Below, piece after piece: positions 1 to 10,047 of a DNA stretch of 64,000 nt (its first letter is position 1; every line of letters begins with the position of its first letter). Under the pieces are notes generated by a model, which made no database searches, was not told the DNA's origin, and saw only the letters and a list, made by a program, of their open reading frames with translations. This DNA is from Andalucia godoyi (taxonomy: Eukaryota; Discoba; Jakobea; Jakobida; Andaluciidae). The DNA is taken from assembly GCA_009859145.1 (NCBI GenBank), contig VRVR01000057.1:1-64000 (forward strand), read 5' to 3'. The position numbers and the translations under genes are program-made.

Positions 1-719
1 CAGCTCGCAGCCATGGGCACGACGCCGTTCAGGACGTTGTGGCACGGTCGGGTGCGGGATACCTGGCTGCGCTGCTGCGCGACCTGTCTGGAGACGCCGG
101 CTCCTTCACAGAGCTCGCACAGCATCTGCACATGCGGCCGCGGTCTGCCGTGCGCCTGTCCGACATCGAGCTCGTCTGCAACCTCTTTCCTGCTGACGTT
201 GGAGGATGGAAGATGCTGCCGCGCAACGAGCACTATCTCCAGTGGATCGTTCTGCGCAGCGTCCTCCAGCGCACACCTGCATTCCAGCAGTGCTTCCTCA
301 CCGCGGTGCAGGAGCAGCTGCGCGGCGAAACACACGTTCCACTGCTGCGATGGGTGCCGCGGAAGCGCGCTCAACTCCTCCGCACGTGTCTGTTCGTCGG
401 TGGGGAAGAGCAGCCGTCTGTGCAGCCGCTCACCATGGAGGAGTTCGCCGAGCTCGTGGACCGCATTGCAGAGAACCAGTGTCTGGGTGCTACCGCGACT
501 AGCGAGTTCGTCGCATTCGTCTCTGCAGTTCGCCGAACGGGGGAGGTGCCCAACGCAAAGACGCGCAAGAAAGTGTCGAACGCCGCTCTGCGTGCAAGCC
601 AGCTGTTTCGTGGCAGTTGCTTCACGGATGGGCACAGGCCGAACATCACTGCGCCTCTCCAGCTCAAGACGGAGCGGGAGCTGTGTGCGCTCTACCTCGC
701 CATGCGCGCCCCCCGATGA
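1..719 (+). CDS. 3' part of an unrecognised protein gene (5' end outside window)
   Basis: An open frame in phase with position 3 runs without a stop from the window edge to the TGA at 717-719, so the gene starts upstream of the window. No convincing ATG lies in frame; a GTG at 39 is not a likely start. The visible ~238 residues are mixed alpha-helical, rich in Arg and Leu, with no transmembrane segment, no Cys clusters and no motif I recognise. The tail is basic. Function unknown; it could be the C-terminal helical region of a larger soluble protein. Codon use and GC resemble the neighbouring real genes, which is the main reason for calling it coding. Confidence 0.6.
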   Translation, partial: ARSHGHDAVQDVVARSGAGYLAALLRDLSGDAGSFTELAQHLHMRPRSAVRLSDIELVCNLFPADVGGWKMLPRNEHYLQWIVLRSVLQRTPAFQQCFLTAVQEQLRGETHVPLLRWVPRKRAQLLRTCLFVGGEEQPSVQPLTMEEFAELVDRIAENQCLGATATSEFVAFVSAVRRTGEVPNAKTRKKVSNAALRASQLFRGSCFTDGHRPNITAPLQLKTERELCALYLAMRAPR

Positions 720-1563
720 GTACGCATGGTACAATAAAGAACCCAATCTGGATGCATTGCTCTGTATACTCTGCATAACTCAACGGAATGCAACAGGTGA
801 CACCCTTCCTGTCTCTTCTCTGCGAGTGTGTTTAGTGTCCCGCCGGGCAAAGAAGGCTCGGAACACACGCATGGGAGGGCCCCCGTGCCACATTCCATCA
901 CTGGATGCAGCGGCGAGGACAGATTCGCTATTGAAAAATATACTGATAGAAAGCGACTGTAGTCGGGAATTAGGTAATTAATATTTTACGAATATCTTCT
1001 GAACGGCGTCGTCCCCAAGAGAATTTCTTTTGCCAGACTGCTCGCCGTCTCCGACTCTACCAGTCCCCAGCATTACCTCAGAAAAAGTGCTGTGGACCAT
1101 TTTCCGTATTTGTAAACGCGAGCATAACGGTTCTCTAACAAAACCCCCACGCCATCGCACATTGTCATTTTGTTCGCCGTATATAGTACTACAAACCCCC
1201 ACACTTGGTTTTTGAAAAAGACGCGTTGCGCGTTTCCCCTTTTATTCAACTCTTCTGTAGTTCCATCCCAAGCAATTTCCTGATTTGGAGAAAGTGCGGT
1301 GGGAACACCTTCCACTTTGCATGTTTCGGTACCACGTGATTGGCGGCATGACCAATGACATCTCCGCCGAAGCAAATTCAGGCTGATCGAACGTGGGACC
1401 GAAAGTCGCGGGTACTTTTTTTTAGAAGCTTGTTGTCCAGCAGGCCGAATCGTCGCCAACCTGGTCTGCGCAGCTTCTTGAGCTTCAGAGTTCACATCCG
1501 CCTCCGATTGTTTCGTGTTTTCTCTTGAGATGGTTAAATTACATTGACAAACGCTTGCTCAGA
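720..1563. other. Intergenic, no gene seen
   Basis: About 840 bases between the unknown gene and the ferric reductase. Short open frames on both strands have no recognisable motif. The last ~80 bases upstream of 1564 stay open in the reductase frame but contain no ATG, so the 5' end of that gene should be checked by transcript data. Confidence 0.5.
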
Positions 1564-3174
1564 ATGTTTTTAATTCCGCGGAAACTGTATCCGCTTCTGC
1601 GGATTCTCCACAAGCCAGTGTCAGCCGTCCTTCCTAACCTGTCTTTGGGAGATGTCTTATTCTTATTTGTCTTTATTGCAGTGGAATATGCCGTTTGTGC
1701 CTCTGCCATTAAGAAGCTTGATTTTGGAAAGTCACTCGGAAGCGCAATTCAGTGGAACATGGCTTTTCTGCTGCTTCCTGTCACAAAGCGCGTTTCGCCT
1801 TTGTTGGTCATCGCGAACATTCCGTTTGAACGTGCTGTCCGCTTTCATCGCTGGATTGCCTATGTGACAATTATTATCACGTTACTTCATTTTTTCTTTC
1901 TTGTTTTCAACAATAACATGGCAGATTTCTCAAATATTGCCGGGCTTATTTCAATGTCTTCGTTTCTCGCAATGTTCCTCACTTCTCTTGCAGTAATGCG
2001 ACGCAGAGTGTATGACAGTTTTATGAAAATCCACTATGTTTTAGCCCCTACTGCATACGTCTTCGCCATCATCCATCAGGATGCCAGTGGTCTTATTCTC
2101 CGCTGCATTGCGCCTTTTCTTGTTTTCCTAGCGGATTGGATCTCGCGTTTTTTCCTGGTGGTTCGGCGAAAGGCCACTATTATCTCCACAAATCTAGTTT
2201 CTCGAGAGGGAGAACAGAGAATTGTCCAATGGGAAATCGTGGTTGAGAATGTCGGTCACGAAACTTTCAGAACACCTGGTCAGTATGTGTACCTCTACAT
2301 CCCTTCTTTGAAGTGGTCTCAAATGCATCCGTTTTCGATTGCTTATACTCGTGAATGCAACGATGAAGAGCGTCTGCATTCTGATATCTCAAATGGAGCT
2401 CGATCAACAAGGACGGTCCTTGGGTTTTTTATCCGCGACCTTGGGTCCTACACAGCCGAAATGACAAAGCTCAAGGTGGAGAACCCCGCGGAACGTCCGA
2501 GAGTCTGGGTGGATGGGCCCTTTGGATCCTGTGCATTGGACATTTCTGCATACAAGAATTTCGTGATGATTGCAGGTGGTGTTGGTATAACCTCCATACT
2601 GAACTATTGGAATGTCATCGTCCGTACTGCTTCGAGGTCGACATATACAGCCATCAAACTAACAGAGAACGCGGTTGTCGACGAAGATCAAGCGACTACT
2701 ACGACTCAGCATTCCGCTTCGCTTGCTGCATACTGGACCGTCAAAGCTTGTGACGTCTTGTTTGCAATTTCAGTTTTACGAAAGATGCAGCTACCAACAT
2801 TATACTTATCTGAAGCGTCCGACAACAAAGCCCCCAATCCTTCATTTAAGATCACGCTGCATTTTACTCGACTGGCTGGAATCCGAGACGATGAAGTGGA
2901 CGAATTACGTCGCTGCATATCTGAACTCACAAACATTGCTGTTGACGTAGTATTCGGGACCAACAGGGTGGCAATTACGGAGCTCCTTGCGCAAGCCGTT
3001 GTCGATGGCGTTGCAGCTGATTGTAAGAAGACCGCGAGATTTGCTGTGCTCGCTTGCGGTCCCGAATCGTTGATGAATCACGTCCGATCCGCATCTGCCA
3101 CGCTGTCTGGATCTGCGATCCCGCCCTTTACATCGGCCGTATTTGATGTTCATACAGAAACATTTGAGTTTTAA
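1564..3174 (+). CDS. Ferric reductase / NADPH oxidase-type flavocytochrome
   Basis: Integral membrane oxidoreductase that would move electrons from cytosolic NAD(P)H through FAD and two hemes to an acceptor (Fe3+ or O2) on the other membrane face. Counting from the ATG at 1564 (536 aa), the heme-binding membrane domain carries two His pairs spaced 14 residues apart (about H95/H109 and H157/H171), the canonical bis-heme pattern. The FAD site HPFSIAY is near 255. The nucleotide-binding part has GPFG near 318, GGVGIT near 338, and a C-terminal CGPES motif. There are no EF hands, so it is closer to FRE or plain NOX proteins than to calcium-regulated DUOX/RBOH. The open frame extends to a TTG at 1525, but the ATG at 1564 is preferred. 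A decayed inverted copy lies just downstream. FRE versus NOX cannot be decided from sequence alone. Confidence 0.9.
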   Translation: MFLIPRKLYPLLRILHKPVSAVLPNLSLGDVLFLFVFIAVEYAVCASAIKKLDFGKSLGSAIQWNMAFLLLPVTKRVSPLLVIANIPFERAVRFHRWIAYVTIIITLLHFFFLVFNNNMADFSNIAGLISMSSFLAMFLTSLAVMRRRVYDSFMKIHYVLAPTAYVFAIIHQDASGLILRCIAPFLVFLADWISRFFLVVRRKATIISTNLVSREGEQRIVQWEIVVENVGHETFRTPGQYVYLYIPSLKWSQMHPFSIAYTRECNDEERLHSDISNGARSTRTVLGFFIRDLGSYTAEMTKLKVENPAERPRVWVDGPFGSCALDISAYKNFVMIAGGVGITSILNYWNVIVRTASRSTYTAIKLTENAVVDEDQATTTTQHSASLAAYWTVKACDVLFAISVLRKMQLPTLYLSEASDNKAPNPSFKITLHFTRLAGIRDDEVDELRRCISELTNIAVDVVFGTNRVAITELLAQAVVDGVAADCKKTARFAVLACGPESLMNHVRSASATLSGSAIPPFTSAVFDVHTETFEF

Positions 3175-3587
3175 AGGATACATGGTCCTCATTTCCAAGC
3201 ATTCATGATACGTAAATATCCTGACGCTGAAGGTTTTGACGAGCTCCCGGTGGGATAGAACCAAGATTTTCAGTCCCGGATGGCTACGTTTGCAGTAGCG
3301 GACACTGCTTTTTTTATAAAGAACAAAAAACCTCCGATCCTCGTCCACTCTTCTCGTGATTCTCTATAGTACAGAGTCCTTGTTTGACAAGTTAATGAAT
3401 GAAGTTGGGGCAGTCCGAATTTGGACCTTTGCGACCGTATGCGCACGGATCCCAGTTCTTCAGTGTGGTAAGCATATGTTAACGGTTTCACCCTGTCCGT
3501 CAAATCCTGTCGTGCGTCTACGTCCGATTTCTTCGGATTTAACCCACATGAAGAAACACGGGACGACTGGTAGGTTTTTTTTTTATT

Positions 3588-4775
3588 TCAGAGTGCAAAG
3601 GATTCCGTGTGGACATCGAATACCACCTTGGAGCTGCACTTGGGGTGGCGGTTGCAGCCAGCGTTTTTTGGAGGCGCCGAAGCTGGAGGATTGACGAGTT
3701 TTTGTGGATCTGTTGAGTGCGATGCGATCTCCATCGGTTTCAGAAGGGAGGGGGCAGTGGAAAGGATGCTTGCTCTTGCTCTGGGACTGCACCTCCGGGA
3801 ACTTGAGCATGTAGTTTCCAAGTTCGCGCACGAAGAAGCCGAGCACTACGCACTGCAATGTATCCTCTGGAGGCATCGAGGCAAGATATTTCTTAATGTC
3901 CTCGTCCACGGTCTCATCATCTCGTGTCAACTGCCGAGCATATGCGACGGAAAACGGATGCATCTGAGCCCAGGCCAGCGACGGCACATACAAATACGCA
4001 TGCTGACCGGCCTCCACAAACACGCCCTAGCCCCTTTCTACAAGGACTTCCCAATGCACTACCTTTTTGCATGTCTGGACAGATTGTCGTGCAGTGCAGC
4101 AGGATGCTCCGACGTCGAACAGTGATAAACATTCCGAGTGCTAGATCACCAAGATAGAGCACAGCCGGGGCCGCACATCGAGCAATCAAGCCACCGGCAC
4201 TCTGATGGATCATGGCAAAAATATAAGCCAGCAGTGCAAAGGACACGTGTACCCTGAAAAACAACTCGTACAGCCTGCGCCTCACGATCTCTAGTGACGT
4301 TAAAAAAATGAGCAGGAAGGACCCCATAGCGATGAGACCAGCCACATTCGAAAACTCGGCCATGTCGTTGTCGAACACCAGAAAGAAGAAGTGGAGTATC
4401 GTGGTAATGATGGCAGCGTAGGCGACCCACCGATGAAACCGAGCACCCCTTTCAAAAGGGACGTTCAGAAGAACAAGCATTGGCGAAACTCTCTTCGTAC
4501 GCGGAATCAGCAAGCCCGCCATGTTCCACTGCACGGGACATCCCATCGATCTCCCAGTTTCCGACAAGCTGTCCCCCCCGCGCAGCATTCACGATTGGAT
4601 TAATGCAAATGACAACCGCGATTACCAGAAAGAACACCAGAAAACACAAGTCCCCAATAGAATAGTTGGGGCAAAATCGACACGCAGGCCGATGCAATTC
4701 ACGGAGTACGCGGTGGATTCGCCGCGGGTTTAAGTACATCTTGCTTCTGTACCAGGTGGCTGGCAAGCAAAACAA
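3588..4775 (-). pseudogene. Decayed inverted copy of the ferric reductase gene
   Basis: Minus-strand fragments in different frames match the gene at 1564-3174 segment by segment: N-terminal helix region (4775 to ~4570), the heme domain (~4570 to ~4110) with the His pairs kept, the FAD segment with HPFSVAY (~4023 to ~3800), and the last ten residues ending in DVHTES plus three residues (3588). At least two frame changes separate the pieces, near 4565 and 4050. About 200 residues that should hold the NAD(P)H-binding domain are missing between ~3790 and ~3620. The arrangement is tail to tail with the intact gene, so it is an inverted duplication followed by decay. It is clearly more GC-rich than its sister, so the copies are not recent. 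An intron explanation fits poorly because the nucleotide-binding core is absent. Confidence 0.85.
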
Positions 4776-5700
4776 TACAAAAAATACAAACTCAGGTTGG
4801 GTAGTACGTTATTAATCCGCAAGGTTATTCAATTAGGAGCGTTCTGGATTCTTTTTAGAGTCCGCCTCTCCTTCGGTTCCATTCCAGCATTGTTCAGTTC
4901 GAGAGAAGCGTCTTGCGAATCGTTGAATAATGACACCTCGTTGTCATGCATATGGAAGTATTCATAAACAGACACGGTCAATACTGGCTGACACTTGCAC
5001 GTTTTTGTTTCACAGGGATTCGTGCTGACGCACGCTCGGCCAAAATTCAGCCTCTGACACAGGCTCCGCATTTTCGACACTCTTTAACGCAGCATCCGTA
5101 GCCATCTATTCTATCATTCGTTGGTTCCACTTTATTAATTCAAATATGGGCGTGAGTGCGCTGGGATGACGCATTCGCCTACGCCTACGCCGCTCGATAC
5201 AGGGTCTCCTACGTCCCACATACCTCCTAAGAGACCACGTGTCACTACGCCTACCGCCTCTTCCTCTCGTATCTCCAGGTGCATCAATCGCGCTGCAACT
5301 GAGGACACGAAAGCGCCTGCTGCTAGGGCCGTCAGAATCAAAATGCACCCTTCTCAGGAACAACGCGTCACGCTGAGAAAGTGGCTCACCGATTGATCGA
5401 GATTGGGAACGGAGCGCGGAACATTTATCTGAAGAATGCCGTGAGGCGTGTTGGGGCCTGTCCCCTTCCCGGCAACGGGATGCAAGATTGAATATGCATG
5501 TCCATTCGCAGAAATGCATGTTCAGGGTATAATGTAGGCAGTCCATCGTCTGTAGAACACATAAATTTGTTCACTGGTGGTTTCTCCCGCTTTTGTATGC
5601 CATAATCCTCGAAATCGTTTCGCATATTTCTTTTTGATATGGTTTTGCTGAGCTAGGACATAGGAGGATCTGCGTGGCAGGAAGCGTTTCAGTTGCGAGG
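4776..5700. other. Intergenic with possible coding remnants
   Basis: About 920 bases upstream of the GT77-like gene. The minus strand holds short open stretches that look partly protein-like: a hydrophobic segment with an Ala/Val-rich helix (about 5341-5135, preceded by an in-frame stop), and a Cys-containing tail (5071-4829). They might be the remains of one gene, but no family is recognised. Nothing else is seen. Confidence 0.3.
4829..5071 (-). CDS. Hypothetical short ORF, Cys-containing
   Basis: An 80-residue open frame from an ATG at 5071. It has a Cys-rich N-terminal half (five Cys within about 30 residues, one in a CETKTCKC cluster) and an acidic, then basic, C-terminal half. Composition is protein-like but there is no signal peptide and no recognised family. 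It may be the 3' end of a decayed minus-strand gene whose upstream pieces lie at 5135-5400. Low confidence. Confidence 0.2.
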   Translation of the reverse strand: MRSLCQRLNFGRACVSTNPCETKTCKCQPVLTVSVYEYFHMHDNEVSLFNDSQDASLELNNAGMEPKERRTLKRIQNAPN

Positions 5701-7353
5701 ATGGTTTCTACATACTCCATGCGTTTGAATCAATACCTGTATCGAGTTCAGAATCTGCCTGTGGCGTTGAGGGTTGCGTTGCTTCTGGTGATTGCCCTCG
5801 TTTTCTACCGGCTTGTGGTGCCTTCATCGCAACCCGTGGTTGGTCGCCGCACAGGTGCAGATGCGGTTGTTCCGCCACCACTCTACCCGCCGGATTGGGT
5901 TTCCGAAATGCCAGATGCCGATCTGCTCATAGACCTGTTCAACAAGCTCAGGCTGAAGGCAGATTCCAACGGCGCAGTCGTGATGCTCTATGTGAATTAC
6001 GCGTTTATTGTCCAGAAGTATGTGGAGAACTTCTTTCATTTTTCAAGGAAATCCAAGCTGTCCAATATTGTATGCGTTGCAATGGACCCACTCACCGTTC
6101 AGTATCTTGAGGTCCGTGAGTTCTGTGGGATTGTCGATGCGTCGGTGTGGAAGCGAGATGCGTTTCTGCCTTCGGATGAATACCGACGGGTCAACGCCGT
6201 CAAGGCGGTCCTCGGGCTGTATGCAATCGAGTTTGGATTCAGCATTCTGTTTTCGGGCGCCGATGTTCTGTACGCAAAGAACCCATTTCACTACTTTTTG
6301 AATGACTCGGACGTCGAGCAGCAGTTCCAGTACTTTGGACCGGAGAGTGCGGTTGTCGGGTTCCAGCACCTCGATCATCTGAACAACGACTTTTTCTTCG
6401 TTCGCTCCAACAAGAAGACGAAGCTGATTATGAAGCACTTCCACGATGCGACAATGTCGGATTTGCTCGTCAATGACCAGGATCTGTGGAATGGACTGGT
6501 GAGAAAGTACAATCACTGTTTCCAAAGACGAAGAACTTTGGAGGATGCCGACGAGGTTAGCTGCTACATGCTCAACGGACCAATCTACGAGACCACTTTC
6601 AACGTGCGGTGCATCAGCTATTGCATTGCTCCATTCTCAGATGCGTATACTCACAGGGAATGTCGGGAACCTGCTGCAATTCACTACACGGGAAACGATA
6701 AGTTTTGGAGAATGCGAGAATCGGGTATGTGGCTTTACGAAATGGACACATACTTGTACGGTCCTTGGATCCGACTGGACTTTTCCAAACTCAGCTCGAG
6801 CCTGCCGCTCGATGCCTATCGCAGCTTGTTGATTGCATTTTCGCACTTTACCGCCAAGATTCCTGGGATGAAACTTGTCATGCCTCTCATTCCGTGCAAG
6901 CTCCATCCCGAGTACAAGGTATGGCTACACCGCGAGGAGTGCTCCATCGACTTTTTCTTTCGCACCGACGTAATGATGGAGCTCTCCTTCATTCGCCCGC
7001 AGCAGCATACATACATGAACCCGTTGCTTATGCATGCCGACCGCCACGAAGTTACCTGTGCCGATTTTGATCTCGCGACACTTCGATGCAAGGTGCAGAC
7101 GTCGACGGCCTCCGACTTTACGCCGTCGTTAGCACGAGACATGGGCCCTGACCTTGCGCTGATTGCAAAGACACGTGGAAACAATGATAGGACGCATTTC
7201 GTAATCGACGTTGTGTTAACCGGCGGCGTTCAAAATGCATTGCCCTCAAATCCAGAGATTGCTGCTGTGCAACAAAAAGTTGGGCCGTCATTTTGTTTTC
7301 TCGAGCACAACTGGGATAACTGGGTCAAAGCAGGATATACTATGTTTAGTTAG
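5701..7353 (+). CDS. Type II membrane glycosyltransferase, GT77-like (Nucleotid_trans family)
   Basis: Starting at the ATG at 5701 (550 aa), the protein has a short cytosolic tail, one signal-anchor helix (about residues 18-37) and a lumenal catalytic region, the usual Golgi glycosyltransferase plan. The segment ending in SGADVLYAKNPF matches the metal/nucleotide-sugar-binding pattern (D-V-x-x-x-x-x-P-F) of the nucleotide-diphospho-sugar transferase family that includes the GT77 arabinosyl/xylosyl/galactosyl transferases. The preceding A/G-rich helix and the later NDQ segment (DLLVNDQDLWN) also fit. Donor and acceptor cannot be predicted. It is followed on the same strand by a nucleotide-sugar-modifying fusion enzyme and another type II membrane protein, suggesting a shared glycan pathway. 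An in-frame GTG at 5674 is not used. Confidence 0.75.
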   Translation: MVSTYSMRLNQYLYRVQNLPVALRVALLLVIALVFYRLVVPSSQPVVGRRTGADAVVPPPLYPPDWVSEMPDADLLIDLFNKLRLKADSNGAVVMLYVNYAFIVQKYVENFFHFSRKSKLSNIVCVAMDPLTVQYLEVREFCGIVDASVWKRDAFLPSDEYRRVNAVKAVLGLYAIEFGFSILFSGADVLYAKNPFHYFLNDSDVEQQFQYFGPESAVVGFQHLDHLNNDFFFVRSNKKTKLIMKHFHDATMSDLLVNDQDLWNGLVRKYNHCFQRRRTLEDADEVSCYMLNGPIYETTFNVRCISYCIAPFSDAYTHRECREPAAIHYTGNDKFWRMRESGMWLYEMDTYLYGPWIRLDFSKLSSSLPLDAYRSLLIAFSHFTAKIPGMKLVMPLIPCKLHPEYKVWLHREECSIDFFFRTDVMMELSFIRPQQHTYMNPLLMHADRHEVTCADFDLATLRCKVQTSTASDFTPSLARDMGPDLALIAKTRGNNDRTHFVIDVVLTGGVQNALPSNPEIAAVQQKVGPSFCFLEHNWDNWVKAGYTMFS

Positions 7354-7667
7354 ATAAACCGTGCCTCACCTCGGCGTCGTCAATGTCTTTGCAAGTTGCG
7401 GGTACTGCTGCCGTCTGTGTAACCTTCGTTACACAAGCATCTCTTCTTCTTGTTCAGCGCAGGAGCTTGCCGGCAGCGTGTCGACTATATTTGTGCTGAT
7501 ATCCCCTGGCTCTTCCAGCAGTACGACCCATCGTTGCTTTTGTGAGGTATCAACAGATTGGGGGGTGGGGGGGCGGTGATGAAGACGCAACATTTCGTGT
7601 TCGTTACGGTATTCGGTTTTACGTAAACGACTTGTTTTAACCACGACCAATCGGCCTCGGTTTCCTT

Positions 7668-7747
<80 letters not shown>

Positions 7748-8110
7748 TCTTCCGTTCCACTTTTTTCAGCAATCATGCACGTCAACTACAGCGGTGTCCA
7801 AACCATCTGCAGTATCAAGCCTTGCATCAATCCGGATCTAAAAAAGACCGGAAAAGAAAAAAGCCTCGATTTCGCCAGCGAGCCGACAGCCCCGTCAGCA
7901 GCTTGCGGCCCAGAGAAATGACTGACCAGGTTGCATGCGCGTTCTTGGGTCTGGACCATCATCGCAGGCGTCATACCTGCTTTTCTTTGTTGCTCTCGTA
8001 TTTGGTTTGCTGTGGCTTCTGGTTTCTAGTTTCGCTTAATCTGCTTCTCCGACGCCCATCAGGACTGATTCGTTTTTTTTCTTTTTCTTTTTTTTTTTTT
8101 TCTGACTCTC
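7354..8110. other. Intergenic with long CT-rich tract
   Basis: About 760 bases between two glycan genes. It contains an interrupted (CT)n run (see separate entry) and a T-rich stretch just before the ATG at 8111. No gene is seen. Confidence 0.6.
7672..7745. repeat. (CT)n microsatellite
   Basis: Two nearly pure CT runs separated by a short CCCTCTTT interruption, about 365 bases upstream of the start of the epimerase/reductase gene. Confidence 0.95.
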
Positions 8111-9568
8111 ATGTCTGACAGCAACTATGCCTTTGTTCCATCCAATATTTGCGGACTTGGGGTATGGCGCCGCAAAATTCATCGGGACTCTAGAGGTATG
8201 GTGAACGAGTTTTATCGGCAGTCTGTGATCGGCACTTCGACTGGTGATGTTTTTCCGTGTGTGCAAATCACGCATTCTGTTTCACAAAAAGGTGTTTTGC
8301 GTGGATTTCATTGCTCACCGTACTGGAAGGTGATTGTGTGCGCTGCCGGATCCATTCAGGACGTGTGCATTGACTTTCGTCCCGACTCTCCTTCGTATCT
8401 TCAAGTCTGGAGTGGTGTTTTCAAGGGTGCGGATGGCGACAGATTCATTGTGCCTCCTGGAATCGGCCATGGATTCTTGGCGCTCGAAGACAAGTCGGAA
8501 GTTGTCTACATGCAGAGTGGGGAGTATTCTGCGGAGGGCGACATTGAAATCAGCGTGTTTGATCCGTTGGCGATCGACCAGTGGAACTATTGCGCGGCCG
8601 GACTATCGTCCATTCGCCATGCAATAATTTCGCCAAAGGATCTGAATAACCCAATGTTTGAGCAGGTTGCACCGAGGCTGAAGAATTGGGTACTGCATGT
8701 TCCTCGTCTCGTCGACTGCGTGTTAATTGGATCGAAAGGTTACATTGGATCTGTGTTCTTGGATCATTTGAAAGAGTCAAACTTGTCTGTTCTCATTTAC
8801 GACGAGCGACTCGAACATCGATCGGAAATTCAGCGCATGCTGGATTCATGCAAGCCAAAGTACGTTGTGTGTTGCGCTGGAATTGCTGGTAAGCCCAACA
8901 TTGACTGGTGCTTAACACACGTTCCAGAAACTGTGGATTCTAATGTGGTTTGCCAGGTTGCATTGGCCGAAGACTGTAGAAGGAGAAATATTCATTGCAC
9001 GCTGATCTTGACTGGTGCCTTGTACGATTCTCGAGTGCTGGATAAGGTGTATTGCGAAGACGACATGCCAAACTGCCCTGATCATGTTTACTATAAGCTG
9101 CGCACAATCGAAGAGGAATTGCTTCGGCTTGGTGGTCACGATAAGCACCTTCTTGGTCTTCGAACCTTGTATCCGATCACCGGAGATTTGCATGAGCGTT
9201 CATTGACCACCAAGCTTACCAAATTTTCCAAAATCATGAGGACCACCACGTCCGTCACTGTGCTCGACGAGCTTGTCCCGGCCGCAATTCAGATGATGAT
9301 GCGTAATGTGACAGGAATATTCAATTTTGTCAATCCAGGAGCAATTTCGTTCGATGAAATCATGGAAATGTACAAAGAAATTGTCGAGCCCAATGCAACG
9401 TGGGTTTCGGTGGATCCTACTCCGGAGCAAAAAAGGGCCAGCTGTGTTCTGGATACTGTGAAGCTCATGGCTTCATTTGAAGGTGCATCTCATGTCGTCC
9501 ACGACACCAAAACTGCAGTTCGCTCTGCTTTACTTCGAATCCGCAGTCTCAAGAACAAGCAAACGTAG
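8111..9568 (+). CDS. Fused RmlC-type 3,5-epimerase and NRS/ER-type 4-keto reductase
   Basis: One 485-residue protein joins two steps of deoxyhexose (rhamnose) nucleotide-sugar synthesis. Residues ~1-165 form an RmlC-like cupin: the RGFHCSP motif puts the expected catalytic His at about 67, with a second cupin His in PPGIGHGF near 120. Residues ~200-480 form an extended-SDR reductase: GSKGYIGS (about 207) is the Rossmann loop and KPNIDWC (about 261) matches the plant NRS/ER and RmlD-like motif. The two activities together turn a 4-keto-6-deoxy-glucose nucleotide into the L-rhamnose nucleotide. The catalytic YxxxK appears as YYKLR, so the Lys seems to be Arg (about 331). The order RmlC then reductase differs from plant NRS/ER, where the reductase alone does both steps. 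No 4,6-dehydratase gene is in the window. Confidence 0.85.
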   Translation: MSDSNYAFVPSNICGLGVWRRKIHRDSRGMVNEFYRQSVIGTSTGDVFPCVQITHSVSQKGVLRGFHCSPYWKVIVCAAGSIQDVCIDFRPDSPSYLQVWSGVFKGADGDRFIVPPGIGHGFLALEDKSEVVYMQSGEYSAEGDIEISVFDPLAIDQWNYCAAGLSSIRHAIISPKDLNNPMFEQVAPRLKNWVLHVPRLVDCVLIGSKGYIGSVFLDHLKESNLSVLIYDERLEHRSEIQRMLDSCKPKYVVCCAGIAGKPNIDWCLTHVPETVDSNVVCQVALAEDCRRRNIHCTLILTGALYDSRVLDKVYCEDDMPNCPDHVYYKLRTIEEELLRLGGHDKHLLGLRTLYPITGDLHERSLTTKLTKFSKIMRTTTSVTVLDELVPAAIQMMMRNVTGIFNFVNPGAISFDEIMEMYKEIVEPNATWVSVDPTPEQKRASCVLDTVKLMASFEGASHVVHDTKTAVRSALLRIRSLKNKQT

Positions 9569-10047
9569 TACTGTTGACTGTTTCTCATGTCTTATATATT
9601 TTTTTAATTTATTTTATTAATTTAATAATTCTTTTTTCTTTTATTTTTTGCTGTTGATGATGATCATGATGATGCGTTGTCTTCTCCAGCAACAGGGGAA
9701 GACAAGAAAAGGCATGACCGTGCGAAATAAGACCACTATCATCCCAGAATCGTCAGACATCAAAAAATGTGGACATCACAAACAAGTGGAAAGCTCTTGT
9801 TTTAAAGAAGCGTGAAACGAGCTTCTCCAAAGCAACCTTGCGGGAAGAATAATACGCTGCATCAACTGCAGGCCTTGTGTCAATCCGAGGTCCGGGGACG
9901 AGAGAATGGGTCATGTCCAGTCATTGTCTGTCACTTTTTTGGTCCGACACACTTTTGATCTTGTTGGTTGATTGACTTTACAGGGGTCGATTTGTCAACG
10001 CGATTTCAGTGGAGCTTTCCATTCACGATCTCTCAATCTCCAAGATC
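9569..10047. other. Intergenic, AT-rich
   Basis: About 480 bases. An A/T-only stretch follows the stop at 9568 and probably holds the 3' processing signals. No gene is seen. Confidence 0.6.

Noticed and set aside
1525-1563. N-terminal extension of the ferric reductase from a TTG
   Set aside because: Non-ATG start with no conservation; the same applies to GTG/TTG extensions at 5674, 10009, 23060, 26504, 36514, 38161, 47307 and 50455.
7672-7745. CT, GA, GT and CA runs as possible CRISPR or phased arrays
   Set aside because: Simple dinucleotide microsatellites without spacers, in a eukaryotic genome.
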